A DNA stretch of 64,000 bases from Kofleriaceae bacterium (GTDB lineage: Bacteria > Myxococcota_A > Polyangia > Haliangiales > Haliangiaceae). The DNA is taken from positions 186,001-250,000 of the forward strand of contig JACKDR010000001.1 of NCBI GenBank assembly GCA_020633495.1, given 5' to 3'. Of the stretch, positions 18,538-27,855 are shown piece by piece. Every line of letters starts with the position of its first letter. Within the stretch, counting starts at the first letter, position 1. Made by a program: the position numbers and the translations under genes. A model generated the notes under the pieces. The model ran no database searches, had not been told where the DNA came from, and saw nothing but the letters and a program-made list of their open reading frames with translations.

Positions 18538-21218
18538 CCGGGGCGCCGCCCGACGACGACCCCGAGCGGCAGCGCCTCGACGAGGACGAGCGCCGCACCA
18601 AGAACTGGACCCGCTGGGGGCCGTACCTGTCGGAGCGGCAGTGGGGGACCGTCCGCGAGGACTACTCGCCGGACGGGACCTGCTGGGACTACCTGCCCCA
18701 CGATCACGCGCGCAGCCGCGCGTATCGATGGGGCGAGGACGGGCTGCTCGGCATCACCGACCGCGAGTGCCGGATGTGCTTCGCGCTGGCGCTGTGGAAC
18801 GGCCACGATCCGATCCTCAAGGAGCGCCTGTTCGGGCTGACCGGGCCCGAGGGCAACCACGGCGAGGACGTCAAGGAGCTGTACTACTACCTCGACGCCA
18901 CGCCGACGTCGTCGTACCTGGCGGCGCTCTACAAGTACCCGCAGGCGGCGTACCCGTACGCCGAGCTGGTCGAGGAGAACCGGCGCCGCGGCCGCGACCT
19001 GCCCGAGTACGACGTCGAGGACACCGGCGTCTTCGACGACAACCGCTACTTCGACGTCCTGGCCGAGTACGCCAAGGCGTCGCCGTCCGACGTCCTGATC
19101 CGGATCACGGTGTCCAACCGCGGCCCCGAGGCGGCGCCGCTGCACCTCCTGCCGACGGTGTGGCAGCGCAACACGTGGTCGTGGGGCCGGACCAGCGAGG
19201 GCTACTGGCCGCGCGGCGAGCTGCGCCGCCACGACGGCGAGACCGTCGCGATCACGCACCCGTCGCTGGGCCGCTACCGCCTGACCTGCGAGGCCCACCC
19301 CGGCGCCGGTCCGCGGCTGCTGTTCACCGAGAACGAGACCAACTTCGCCCGCCTGTACGGCGTCGCCAACCCGACGCCCTACGTCAAGGACGCCTTCCAC
19401 CGGGTCGTCGTCGACGGCGACGACGCCGCCGCCAACCCCGAGCAGGTCGGGACCAAGGCGGCGGCGTGGTACCGGCTGTCGATCCCGGCCGGCCGCGAGG
19501 TCGTGATCCGGCTGCGCCTGAGCAGCGAGGCCGAGGCCGCCGCCGAGGCCGCGCCGCTGGGCGCCGACTTCGACGCGCTGTTCGCGCGCCGCAAGGCCGA
19601 GGCCGACCGCTACCACCTGACCGCCCGCGACGAGCCGCTCGACGACGCCGAGCGCCACATCGTCCGCCAGGCCGACGCCGGCCTGATGTGGTCGAAGCAG
19701 TTCTACCACTACATCGTCGAGCACTGGCTCGAGGGCGACCCGGGGCAGCCGGCGCCGCAGCGCCGCGAGCAGCGCAACAAGACCTGGCGCCACCTGTGGG
19801 CCCGCGATCTGATCGCGATGCCCGACAAGTGGGAGTACCCGTGGTTCGCCGCCTGGGACACCGCGTTCCACTGCGTCGCGATGGCGCGCGTCGACCCGGC
19901 GTTCGCCAAGAAGCAGATCCTGCTGCTGTGCCGCGAGTGGTACATGCACCCCAGCGGCCAGCTGCCGGCGTACGAGTTCGCGTTCGACGACGTCAACCCG
20001 CCGGTCCACGCCTGGGCGGCGTGGCGGGTCTTCCAGCTCGACGCCCAGCGCGGCAAGAAGGACCGGCTGTTCCTCGAGCGCGCCTTCCAGAAGTGCCTGA
20101 TCAACTTCACGTGGTGGGTCAACCGCGAGGACCTCGAGGGCGACAACCTGTTCAGCGGCGGCTTCCTCGGCCTCGACAACGTCGGCGTCTTCGACCGCTC
20201 CAAGGGCCTGCCCGGCGGCGGCCGGCTCGAGCAGGCCGACGCCACCGCGTGGATGGCGTTCTACTGCACGACGATGCTGGCGATCGCCCTCGAGCTGGCC
20301 ACCGAGGATCCGGCCTACGGCGACGTCGCGTCGAAGTTCTTCGAGCACTTCGTCACGATCTCCAAGGCGATGAACGAGCTCGGCGGCACCGGGCTGTGGG
20401 ACGAGCAGGACGGCTTCTACTACGACGTCGCGTTCTGGGCCGGCCACTCGTCGCCGCTGCGGATCCGCTCGATGGTCGGCCTGATCCCGCTGTTCGCGGT
20501 CGAGTCGCTGGACAGCCGGCACCTCGAGCGCCACCCGCTGTTCCGCGAGCGCATGGAGTGGTTCCTCGACAACCGACCCGATCTGGCGTCGAGCATCGCG
20601 TGCCTGGCGCCCGACGCGACCTCGGAGCACCGGCTGCTGGCGGTGCCGTCGCGCGAGCGCCTCGAGCGGGTGCTGCGCTACCTGCTCGACGAGGACGAGT
20701 TCCTGTCGCCGTACGGCATCCGGTCGCTGTCGCGCTACCACAAGGACCACCCCTACGTCCTCGAGGTCGACGGCGAGCGGCGCGAGGTCCACTACACGCC
20801 GGGCGAGTCGGACTCGGGGCTGTTCGGCGGCAACTCCAACTGGCGCGGCCCGATCTGGTTCCCGGTCAACTACCTGCTGGTCGAGGCGCTCAAGCGCTTC
20901 CACCACTTCTACGGCGACACCCTCAAGGTCGAGTGTCCCACCGGCTCGGGCCACTGGGTCGATCTGCGCGGCGCCGCCGAAGAGATCGAGCGCCGGCTGT
21001 GCAACCTGTTCCGGCCCGACGACGACGGCCAGCGGCCGTGCCACGGCCGCAGCGTCCACCACGCCCGCGACCCGCACTGCCGCGACCTGGTCCTGTTCCA
21101 CGAGTTCTTCGACGGCGACGACGGCCGCGGCCTCGGCGCCAGCCACCAGACCGGCTGGACCGCGCTGGCCGGCAACCTGTTCGAGCGGGTCGCCGCGGTG
21201 CGGGCGCGCCGCGGGTGA
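18534..21218 (+). CDS. GH63-like (MGH1-type) alpha-glucosidase
   Basis: 894 aa cytosolic protein (no signal peptide) of the bacterial glucosidase group related to mannosyl-oligosaccharide glucosidase, glycoside hydrolase family 63. N-terminal beta-sandwich region with NWTRWGPYLSERQWGTVRED and DLLGI-type motifs; (alpha/alpha)6 catalytic barrel from about residue 380, with WRHLWARDLIAMPDKWEYPW and FAAWDTAFHC; the segment GGNSNWRGPIWFPVNYLL near the C-terminus. Family enzymes hydrolyse alpha-glucosidic bonds in oligosaccharides or glucosylglycerate-type solutes; the substrate here is not determined. The GTG overlaps the gnd stop (GTGA), so it is part of the operon. Confidence 0.92.
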   Translation: MTGAPPDDDPERQRLDEDERRTKNWTRWGPYLSERQWGTVREDYSPDGTCWDYLPHDHARSRAYRWGEDGLLGITDRECRMCFALALWNGHDPILKERLFGLTGPEGNHGEDVKELYYYLDATPTSSYLAALYKYPQAAYPYAELVEENRRRGRDLPEYDVEDTGVFDDNRYFDVLAEYAKASPSDVLIRITVSNRGPEAAPLHLLPTVWQRNTWSWGRTSEGYWPRGELRRHDGETVAITHPSLGRYRLTCEAHPGAGPRLLFTENETNFARLYGVANPTPYVKDAFHRVVVDGDDAAANPEQVGTKAAAWYRLSIPAGREVVIRLRLSSEAEAAAEAAPLGADFDALFARRKAEADRYHLTARDEPLDDAERHIVRQADAGLMWSKQFYHYIVEHWLEGDPGQPAPQRREQRNKTWRHLWARDLIAMPDKWEYPWFAAWDTAFHCVAMARVDPAFAKKQILLLCREWYMHPSGQLPAYEFAFDDVNPPVHAWAAWRVFQLDAQRGKKDRLFLERAFQKCLINFTWWVNREDLEGDNLFSGGFLGLDNVGVFDRSKGLPGGGRLEQADATAWMAFYCTTMLAIALELATEDPAYGDVASKFFEHFVTISKAMNELGGTGLWDEQDGFYYDVAFWAGHSSPLRIRSMVGLIPLFAVESLDSRHLERHPLFRERMEWFLDNRPDLASSIACLAPDATSEHRLLAVPSRERLERVLRYLLDEDEFLSPYGIRSLSRYHKDHPYVLEVDGERREVHYTPGESDSGLFGGNSNWRGPIWFPVNYLLVEALKRFHHFYGDTLKVECPTGSGHWVDLRGAAEEIERRLCNLFRPDDDGQRPCHGRSVHHARDPHCRDLVLFHEFFDGDDGRGLGASHQTGWTALAGNLFERVAAVRARRG

Positions 21219-21220
21219 CG

Positions 21221-23137
21221 ATGCGGCTCGACGCGCGCGAGTGGCTCGAGCCCGACGGCCTCGGCGGCTACGCGATGGGCACCGTCGACGGCATCCGCAC
21301 CCGCCGCTACCACGGCCTCCTGGTCGCGGCGACCCGGCCGCCCGAGGGCCGGATGGCGCTGGTCGCCGACCTCGAGGTCGAGGTCGAGACCGCCGCCGGG
21401 ACGCGGGCGCTGTCGTCGCACCGCTACCGCGGCGACGTCGTCCACCCCGACGGCGCGGCCCGGCGGGTCGGCTTCGCCTGGCAGCCGTGGCCACGCTGGG
21501 AGTACCTGCTCGAGGACGGCACCCGGATCGCGCAGGAGGTGATCGTCGCGCCGGGCGCGCCCCAGGTCCTGGTGCGGTGGCGGCGGCTGGCCGGCGACGG
21601 GCCGGCGCGGCTGCGGGTGCGGCCGCTGCTGTCGGGGCGCGATCACCACGCCCTGCACCACGAGAACCCCGCGTTCCGGTTCGACGCCGAGGTCGACGAT
21701 CCGGGCTCGGGCCACGGCGCCCGGGTCACCTGGCGGCCCTACGACGGCGTCCCGGCGATCGTCGCGCTCGCCAGCGGCGGCTACCGCGCCGCCCCCGACT
21801 GGTACCGCGGCTTCCGCTACGCCGCCGAGGTCGCGCGCGGCCTCGACGCCGAGGAGGATCTGGCGGCGCCGGGCGTGTTCACGATCGACCTCGCCGACGG
21901 CGACGCCGTGGTCGCGTTCGGCGCCGGCGATGCCCTCGCCGACGCCACCGACGCCCGCGCGCTGGCCCGCGAGGTCGGCGACGCCGAGGCCGCGCGGCGG
22001 GCCGGGTTCGCGACCCCGCTGCACCGCGCCGCCGACGCCTACGTCGTGACCCGCGGCGCCGGCCGCACCGTGATCGCCGGCTACCCGTGGTTCACCGACT
22101 GGGGCCGCGACACGTTCATCTCGCTGCGCGGCCTGTGCCTGGCCACCGGCCGGCTCGACGAGGCGCGCGGCCTGGTGCTGGCGTGGTCGGCGGCGCTGTC
22201 GCGCGGCATGCTGCCCAACCGCTTCGTCGAGGACGGCACCGCCGAGTACAACACCGTCGACGCCGCGCTGTGGTTCGTGGTCGCCGCCGACGCGCTGGTC
22301 GCCGCCGACGCCTGCGACGCGGCCGAGCGCCGCGCCCTCGACGAGGCGATCGACGCGATCGTCGCCGGCCACGCCGCCGGCACCCGGCACCGCATCGCGG
22401 CGACCGACGACGGCCTGCTGGCCTGCGGCGAGCCCGGGATCCAGCTGACCTGGATGGACGCGCGGATCGGCGACCGCGTGATCACGCCGCGCACCGGCAA
22501 GCCGGTCGAGATCCAGGCGCTGTGGGCCAACGCGCTGGCGATCGCCGGCCGCCGCACGCCGCGCTGGCGCGACCTGCTGGCGCGCACCCGGGCGGCGTTC
22601 ACGGCGCGGTTCTGGGACGACGCGCGCGGCCACCTGCGCGACGTCGTCGACTGCGATCACGTCGCCGGCGCCATCGACCCCAGCCTGCGCCCCAACCAGC
22701 TGTTCGCGGTCGGCGGCGGCCTGCCGCTGGCGCTGCTCGACGGCCCGCGCGCCCGCGCCGTGGTCGACGTCGTCGAGGCCGCGCTGTGGACGCCGGCCGG
22801 GCTGCGCTCGCTGGCGCCCGACGCGCCCGGCTACCGCGGCCGCTACCAGGGCGGCGTGGTCGCGCGCGACGAGGCCTACCACCAGGGCACGGTGTGGACC
22901 TGGCTGACCGGCCCGTTCGTCGAGGCCTGGGTCAAGGTCCGCGGCGGCGGCGCCGACGTCCGCGCCGAGGCACGCCGCCGGTTCCTGGCGCCGGTGCTGG
23001 CGCGCCTCGAGGTCGCCGGCCTCGGCCACCTCGCCGAGATCGCCGACGGCGACCCGCCGCACGCGCCGCGCGGCTGCCCGTTCCAGGCCTGGTCGGTGGC
23101 CGAGGCGCTGCGCCTCGACGTCGACGTCCTGGCCTAG
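21221..23137 (+). CDS. glycogen-debranching-type amylo-alpha-1,6-glucosidase
   Basis: 638 aa. The N-terminal domain (EWLEPDGLGGYAMGTVDGIR, then TRRYHGLLVA) is the GDE_N domain, and from about residue 270 the (alpha/alpha)6 GDE_C domain has AGYPWFTDWGRDTFISLRGL and FVEDGTAEYNTVDAALWF, as in archaeal and bacterial single-domain debranching enzymes. It is expected to release glucose from alpha-1,6 branch points of glycogen or limit dextrins, supplying glk. ATG 21221 is chosen; an in-frame GTG at 21215 overlaps the previous stop as GTGA, like other junctions in this operon, and is an equally good start. Last clearly coupled gene of the operon. Confidence 0.92.
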   Translation: MRLDAREWLEPDGLGGYAMGTVDGIRTRRYHGLLVAATRPPEGRMALVADLEVEVETAAGTRALSSHRYRGDVVHPDGAARRVGFAWQPWPRWEYLLEDGTRIAQEVIVAPGAPQVLVRWRRLAGDGPARLRVRPLLSGRDHHALHHENPAFRFDAEVDDPGSGHGARVTWRPYDGVPAIVALASGGYRAAPDWYRGFRYAAEVARGLDAEEDLAAPGVFTIDLADGDAVVAFGAGDALADATDARALAREVGDAEAARRAGFATPLHRAADAYVVTRGAGRTVIAGYPWFTDWGRDTFISLRGLCLATGRLDEARGLVLAWSAALSRGMLPNRFVEDGTAEYNTVDAALWFVVAADALVAADACDAAERRALDEAIDAIVAGHAAGTRHRIAATDDGLLACGEPGIQLTWMDARIGDRVITPRTGKPVEIQALWANALAIAGRRTPRWRDLLARTRAAFTARFWDDARGHLRDVVDCDHVAGAIDPSLRPNQLFAVGGGLPLALLDGPRARAVVDVVEAALWTPAGLRSLAPDAPGYRGRYQGGVVARDEAYHQGTVWTWLTGPFVEAWVKVRGGGADVRAEARRRFLAPVLARLEVAGLGHLAEIADGDPPHAPRGCPFQAWSVAEALRLDVDVLA

Positions 23138-23146
23138 TGGTAGCCT
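23138..23146 (+). promoter_or_regulatory. extended -10 TGGTAGCCT before yaeQ
   Basis: TGG-TAGCCT ends 6 bases before the ATG at 23153, so yaeQ probably has its own leaderless transcript besides any read-through from the operon. Confidence 0.5.
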
Positions 23147-23152
23147 GCCGCG

Positions 23153-23689
23153 ATGGCCCTGTCCGCGACGATGCGACGCTTCGAGATCGAGCTGGCCGAC
23201 AGCGATCGCGGCGTCTACGAGGCGCTCGACCTGCGGGTCGCGCAGCACCCGTCGGAGAGCGACCGCTACCTGATCGCGCGGGTCCTGGCCCGGGCGCTCG
23301 AGCACGCCGAGGGCGTCGGCTTCAGCAAGGGCCTGTGCGTCGACGACGAGCCGGCGGTGTGGCAGCGCGATCTGCGCGGCGACCTGCAGGCGTGGATCGA
23401 GGTCGGCGCGCCGTCGACCGATCGCCTGCACAAGGCCGCCAAGACCTGCCCGCGGGTCGTCGTCTACGCGTGGAAGTCGCCCGACCAGCTGGCCCAGGCC
23501 ATCGTCGACGCCGCGGTCCACCGCGCCGAGCACATCGCGATCCGCGGCCTCGACCCGGCGCTGCTCGACGCCGTCGCGGCCACCCTCGACCGCAACAACA
23601 AGTGGGCGCTGTCGGTCACCGGCGGCACGCTGTACCTGGAGATCGGCGGCAAGACGTTCGAGGGCGAGCTGCGCGCGATCGCCGGCTGA
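23153..23689 (+). CDS. yaeQ: YaeQ-family protein
   Basis: 178 aa, full length for YaeQ (E. coli about 180). Conserved blocks include MRRFEIELADSDRGVYEALD, RVAQHPSESDRYLIARVLA, LWQRD-like VWQRDLRGDLQAWIEVG, and the C-terminal KWALSVTGGTLYLEIGGKTF. The fold is PD-(D/E)XK-nuclease-like by family knowledge, but the biochemical role is unsettled. It begins 15 bases after the debranching gene. Confidence 0.93.
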   Translation: MALSATMRRFEIELADSDRGVYEALDLRVAQHPSESDRYLIARVLARALEHAEGVGFSKGLCVDDEPAVWQRDLRGDLQAWIEVGAPSTDRLHKAAKTCPRVVVYAWKSPDQLAQAIVDAAVHRAEHIAIRGLDPALLDAVAATLDRNNKWALSVTGGTLYLEIGGKTFEGELRAIAG

Positions 23690-23696
23690 CCCGCCC

Positions 23697-23870
23697 GCTC
23701 ACCTCGAGCGTTCGACCGACGGCCGTCGGAGATTTGCCGCAAGACGAACCGGGTCAGGTCGCCTGGTCGACATGGTTCGCTCACCTCGAGCGCTCGACCG
23801 ACGGCCGTCGGAGATTTGCGGCAAGACGAACCGGGTCAGGTCGCCTGGTCGACGTGGTTCGCTCACCTCG
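23697..23870. repeat. 82-bp tandem repeat, two copies plus partial third
   Basis: GCTCACCTCGAGCG recurs at 23697, 23779 and 23861, a strict 82-base period; the first two copies are almost identical (3 differences), including GACCGACGGCCGTCGGAGAT and GACGAACCGGGTCAGGTCGC. The third copy keeps only the first 14 bases. Each unit holds the palindromic core CGACGGCCGTCG. It lies immediately after yaeQ. Confidence 0.85.
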
Positions 23871-24115
23871 AGCGGAGCCCGAGCGGCGAAGCCGCGAGGG
23901 CGCAGTCGAGAGGGCGTGGATCGGTGCGGTCTCGGCGGTGCACCGGTGCCCGCCCCCTCGACTCCGGGGTCGGTGCTGCGCACCTCCCCCTCCGCTCGGG
24001 GTGAGTGCTGTGAGGCCCAAACCCGCGGTCCGCCGATCGCTGCGCCACGCAAGATCAGCGGCCTGGCCCAGCTGTTCGTTAGGAGCGGAGCCCGAGCGGC
24101 GCAGCTGCGAGGGCG
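23871..24115. repeat. 32-bp dispersed repeat pair in non-coding spacer
   Basis: A 32-mer beginning AGCGGAGCCCGAGCGGCG occurs at 23871-23902 and again at 24084-24115 with 2 differences, in direct orientation about 210 bases apart. Between them lies GC-rich sequence with no convincing gene. Together with the 82-bp repeats it fills the 470-base gap between yaeQ and the next gene. Confidence 0.7.
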
Positions 24116-24159
24116 GAGGGGTGAGCGACGTCTGCAGGTCGAGCCGTCGTCGCCCGCGG

Positions 24160-24912
24160 CTAGTCCGCCGTGGCGACCGCGCACGTCGACGGCGGCGCCA
24201 CCGCGGCGCCGTCGGCGGCGGCCGCGGCGGACAGCTCGAGGTCGAGCTCGAGGTTGTCGCTGCGCATCCCCACCGGGCCGGTCAGGCCCGCGGCGGTGCC
24301 GTCGAGCGTGCCCTGCCAGGCGACCTCGCCGTCGATCCACGCGACCAGGTCGTCGCCGACGATCTCGGCCTGCAGCGTGTGGGTCGAGCCCAGCGCGAAG
24401 CGCTTGACCCGGGCCGCCCGCCGCGGCGCGATCTTGACGTAGCCGCCGACGCCGCAGGCCGCGTTGTCGTGGGCGCCCGGGTTGTGCTTGACCGAGACCT
24501 CGAGCTGCGGCCGCGGCTCGAGCCGCCACATGACGTAGACCAGGTTGCATCCGTCGGCGGCGCGCAGCTTGAGGCCGACCTGGTGGCGGACGTCGCCGGA
24601 GGCCAGCGCGCGGGTCTTCAGGGTCGGGCCGAGGTAGGTGAAGCGCAGCGCGGCGCCGTCGCCCTCGGTGGCGGGCGCGACCGCGCGGAACGTCGGCTCG
24701 GTGACGTGGACGACGTCGCCGTCGCCGTCGAGGTGGCCGTGGGTGACGCAGACGTCGGCGGCGGCCACCGGGGTCAACGCCAGCGACGGCGACCGGGGGG
24801 TCGGCTTGCCGGCGTCGTGGCCGCGCTCGCCGGCGGCGGACCGGTCGAACGCGCCGGCCTTGCACATGCCGACGACCGCGAGGATCGCGAGCGCGCCGTA
24901 CTCGGGCTTCAC
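24160..24912 (-). CDS. LamG/concanavalin-like envelope protein
   Basis: 250 aa. A short hydrophobic N-terminus (YGALAILAVVGMCKAG) may be a signal or anchor. The body reads as a jelly-roll carbohydrate-binding or glucanase-like fold: VGLKLRAADGCNLVYVMWRL, QLEVSVKHNPGAHDNAACG, and LVAWIDGEVAWQGTLDG followed by GLTGPVGMRSDNLELDL, the closing motif common to LamG and 3-keto-disaccharide hydrolase-like domains. It starts with GTG in a GTGA overlap with the TolC-like gene upstream, so it belongs to the same transcript as the putative polysaccharide exporter; a polymer-binding role is inferred. Confidence 0.72.
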   Translation of the reverse strand: MKPEYGALAILAVVGMCKAGAFDRSAAGERGHDAGKPTPRSPSLALTPVAAADVCVTHGHLDGDGDVVHVTEPTFRAVAPATEGDGAALRFTYLGPTLKTRALASGDVRHQVGLKLRAADGCNLVYVMWRLEPRPQLEVSVKHNPGAHDNAACGVGGYVKIAPRRAARVKRFALGSTHTLQAEIVGDDLVAWIDGEVAWQGTLDGTAAGLTGPVGMRSDNLELDLELSAAAAADGAAVAPPSTCAVATAD

Positions 24913-25988
24913 GGCGCCGCCGCCTCGTCGCCGAGCACCTGGGCCAGCGCGTCGACGTGCGCGCTGAGGTAGGCGTGCTCGGCCTTGGCCTTGATCCACT
25001 CGAACCACACGGTCTGGCGCAGGCGCCGGCTGGCGTCGCCGCCGACCTTGTCGAGCGTGCCGAGCTGCTCGTGCAGGTCGCGCTCGAGCACGGTGGCGTC
25101 GTCGAGGCGGGCCCGCTCGGCGTCGAGCAGGGCGCGCAGCCGGGTCGCGGTGACGTCGAGCTGGCCGACCGCGTGGTCGCGCTCGACCATGCGGCGACGG
25201 CCGGCGGCGGCCCGCCGGTTGGCGCCGCCCTGCAGGAACCACCCGGTGTTGAAGCTGAACGACACCATCGCGAACACCGGCGAGCCCTGATCGCCCTCGA
25301 GGAACTGGTCGTAGCCGAGCCGCAGGCTGAGATCCCAGGCCCGGGCGCGGCGCAGCTTGCCGTCGTCGCGCTCGACGTCGGCGTCGGCGCGGTAGTACGC
25401 GGCCAGCGCGTGGGCGGTCGGGCGCTCGCCGGCGACGCCGGGCAGCGCGCCCAGCTCGCCGTGGGTGGTGGCGGCGAGCTGCCGCAGCTCGTCGACCCGC
25501 AGCCGGGTCGCGGTCGCCTCCTGCGCGGTGGTGCGGCGGTGCGCCATGTCGTCGTCGGCCTGGCGCAGCAGCTTGTCGGCCTCGGCCAGCGCGCCGTCGA
25601 GGACCTCGGCGCGGGCGGCCAGCGCCTCGCGCGCGGTCGCGCCCTCGACCTGGTCGAGGGCCTGGTGACGGCGGCAGTCGGCGCGGGCCCGGTCGCGGGT
25701 CAGCTTGCCCTGGTACAGGCCGCCGAGCCGGATCCGCACGCCCAGGGTCAGGCGCAGATCGTCGGAGCTGGTGTCGGGGATGTCGACCGCCCCCGACTGA
25801 TCGATGTAGCCGAAGCTGCCGAACAGCTCGGGCGCGACCAGCAGCGCGCGCTCGGCGTCGGCGACGCCCTCGACGTGCGCGCAGTAGCCGTCGCCGGTGG
25901 CGGCCGCGCCCTTGTCGGCGTGGGCCGCCGGGGCGACGGCGGCGACCAGCGCCGCCGTCGCGAGCCCGGTGGTGAACAGGATGCGCAT
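24909..25988 (-). CDS. TolC-like coiled outer-membrane/periplasmic protein
   Basis: 359 aa with a clear Sec signal (ALVAAVAPAAHA). Two long Ala/Arg/Glu helical stretches (residues about 95-200 and 270-350) flank a beta segment RAWDLSLRLGYDQFLEGDQG then SPVFAMVSFSFNTGWFLQGG, the arrangement of outer-membrane efflux (TolC) proteins, although it is shorter than TolC (about 430-470). N-terminal strand LRLTLGVRIRLGGLYQGKL. It lies 22 bases after the HlyD-like gene and overlaps the LamG gene. The neighbourhood suggests the outer-membrane part of an exopolysaccharide exporter; TolC homology itself is only moderately supported. Confidence 0.68.
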   Translation of the reverse strand: MRILFTTGLATAALVAAVAPAAHADKGAAATGDGYCAHVEGVADAERALLVAPELFGSFGYIDQSGAVDIPDTSSDDLRLTLGVRIRLGGLYQGKLTRDRARADCRRHQALDQVEGATAREALAARAEVLDGALAEADKLLRQADDDMAHRRTTAQEATATRLRVDELRQLAATTHGELGALPGVAGERPTAHALAAYYRADADVERDDGKLRRARAWDLSLRLGYDQFLEGDQGSPVFAMVSFSFNTGWFLQGGANRRAAAGRRRMVERDHAVGQLDVTATRLRALLDAERARLDDATVLERDLHEQLGTLDKVGGDASRRLRQTVWFEWIKAKAEHAYLSAHVDALAQVLGDEAAAP

Positions 25989-26010
25989 CGTGTCTCCCGG
26001 CGAAGGATCC

Positions 26011-27664
26011 TCAGATGAGCAGCGGGCGGCCGCCGACGAACAGCGTGTCCTGCTCGGCGGCGGCGCCGTCGGACAGCTCGACCTCGACCATCTGGCCGCG
26101 CAGCATCTTCTCCCGGTGCGGGTGCTTGAAGCTGACCTCGCCGGGCAGCACCTCGAGGACCTTGCCGACCCGGTGGCAGATGATCATCTCGAGCTTGCAC
26201 GCGTACAGCGGCGTGCCGGCCTTGACGTTGTGGAGGTTGCCGTAGGGGACGAACGCGACGCTGGCGCCGTCGTCGATCGCGCGCAGCCACGGCGACTGGC
26301 GCAGGCCGTCGAGGATCGCGTCCTGGCGGGCCAGCCCGGCCTGCAGCGCCTTGCGGTTCTCGATCGCCTTGGCGGTCTCGAGCCGCTGCAGCGCGTACTC
26401 CTGCTTGATCTTGAGGACGTCGTACGACAGCGCGCCGTCGCCGCCCTTCTCGGTCAGGATCGCGTCGAGCGCGTTGGCCTCGGCCTCGAGGTCGGCGGCG
26501 CGGGTCTCGTACTCGGCCTGACGCTCGGCCAGCGACAGGTTCGAGGTCGTGATCTGCGCGACCTGGTACTTGCCCGACAGCATCTCGCTGCGGTCGATCA
26601 GCCCGGCCGCGTACTCCTGGGCCATGCGCTTCTTCGACGCGTTGGCGAACGCGGCGTTGTTGCGCTCGACCTTGCGCCGGGCGCTGCCGTACTGATGGGC
26701 GAGGCTGCGGGCCCGGTCGAGGGCGTTGCGGCGGCCCTCGAGGTCGGCGCGGATCGCGGCGGCGAACTCGGCCTGGTAGTCCTGCTGGACCGCGATATAG
26801 CGATCGGCGTGGGCCAGCTCCGCGGCCATGCGATCGCGGACGTTCTCCTGCTCGGCGACCTGGGCCTGCAGCGCCAGCACCCGCTCGTCGCTCGCCGACA
26901 CCGCCATCGGCTGGATCCAGCTGTCGCTGACGAAGTAGAAGACGCTGGTCGCGATGTAGCCGATCAGCACGACGACGATGATCGTCAGCACCGCGAAGCC
27001 CAGGGCCCGGTAGGTGTTGACCAGCATCTTCTGGGTCTGCTGCGGATCCGCGGCGGGGCGGCCGAGGCCGAGGTCCTCGAAGACCTTCCAGCGCTCGGCG
27101 TCGCTGACCCGCGGCGGCGGCGCCGCGACCATCGGCGGCGCCATCACCGGCGCCGAGCCGGCGGCCAGCGCGGTGTGCGGCACCGCGGTCTCGATCGTGT
27201 CCGCCGGCGGCGGCACCGGCGCGGTCGCCGGCGAGAACGCGGCCGGCCAGGCGGCGACGCGATCGACGAGGGTCGGATCGGCGCCGAACGGCGACGGCCC
27301 GGCGGCGGGCGGCCGCGCCGGCTGCGGCGCCGCGGCCAGCGCGGTGTTGCCGGCGGCGACGAAGCGCCGCCGCCGCGCGGCTCGGGCACGGGACGCTTGA
27401 ACGGGATGACGTTGGTGGTGTCGGCGCGCGCCGGCGGGGTGGCGCGCACCAGGGCGGCCAGGCCGCCGCCGCCGATCGGGCGCGACGCGCGCGGCGCCTC
27501 CGGCACCGGCCGCGACGCGCGCGGCGCCGGCAGTGAGGCGCGCGGCGGCAGCGCGCGGGACGCGCCGCGGGCAGCGGCGGCCGCGCGCTGCCCGGCGGAC
27601 GCAGGGAGGCACGGGGAGAGGCGGCGGGACGGGGTGGAGCGGCGCGCGACTTGGGTTCGGACAC
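26011..27664 (-). CDS. HlyD/Alg44-like membrane-fusion protein, N-terminus in shifted frames
   Basis: One inner-membrane helix (ALGFAVLTIIVVVLIGYIAT), a long coiled coil (LQAQVAEQENVRDRMAAELA onward, about 200 residues) and a C-terminal biotinyl/HlyD-type domain (ASVAFVPYGNLHNVKAGTPL, CKLEMIICHRVGKVLEVLPG). This architecture matches adaptor proteins of polysaccharide export such as Alg44 without PilZ. The frame from about 27370 down to the stop is open and unambiguous. Upstream, the best start is GTG 27664 behind GAGGA, but the Pro/Ala-rich N-terminus needs two -1 changes (near 27555 and 27370) to join it; the middle piece TTNVIPFKRPVPEPRGGG has strong third-position GC. Indels or a real lesion cannot be distinguished here. 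Confidence 0.72.
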
Positions 27665-27855
27665 GTCGTCCTCGAGGCGAGGGGGTGAGCGGCGGAGTCA
27701 CGGAGTTTTGCAAGAAGGCCGCCACGGCCGGTTCACCGCTATGTCCGCGTCCTGGCGCACGAACCAAGGCTCCCATGAAGGGTCGCGCCCCCACGTGTGG
27801 GACTCCGTCCCCCGGCCGCACCGCGTCGTGATGGCGCTGACTCGACGGATCTTCG
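27665..27855. promoter_or_regulatory. 191-bp divergent promoter region of the polysaccharide locus
   Basis: It separates the leftward adaptor gene from the rightward glycosyltransferase gene. The region is less GC-rich than its flanks. GAGGA stands 4 bases before the adaptor GTG. No confident -35/-10 pair was found for the synthase. Confidence 0.4.

Noticed and set aside
24160..25242. N-terminal extension of the LamG-like gene into the TolC-like gene
   Set aside because: The upstream frame overlaps the coding frame of the TolC-like gene over 330 bases and is Arg-rich; GTG 24912 with the GTGA overlap is typical here.
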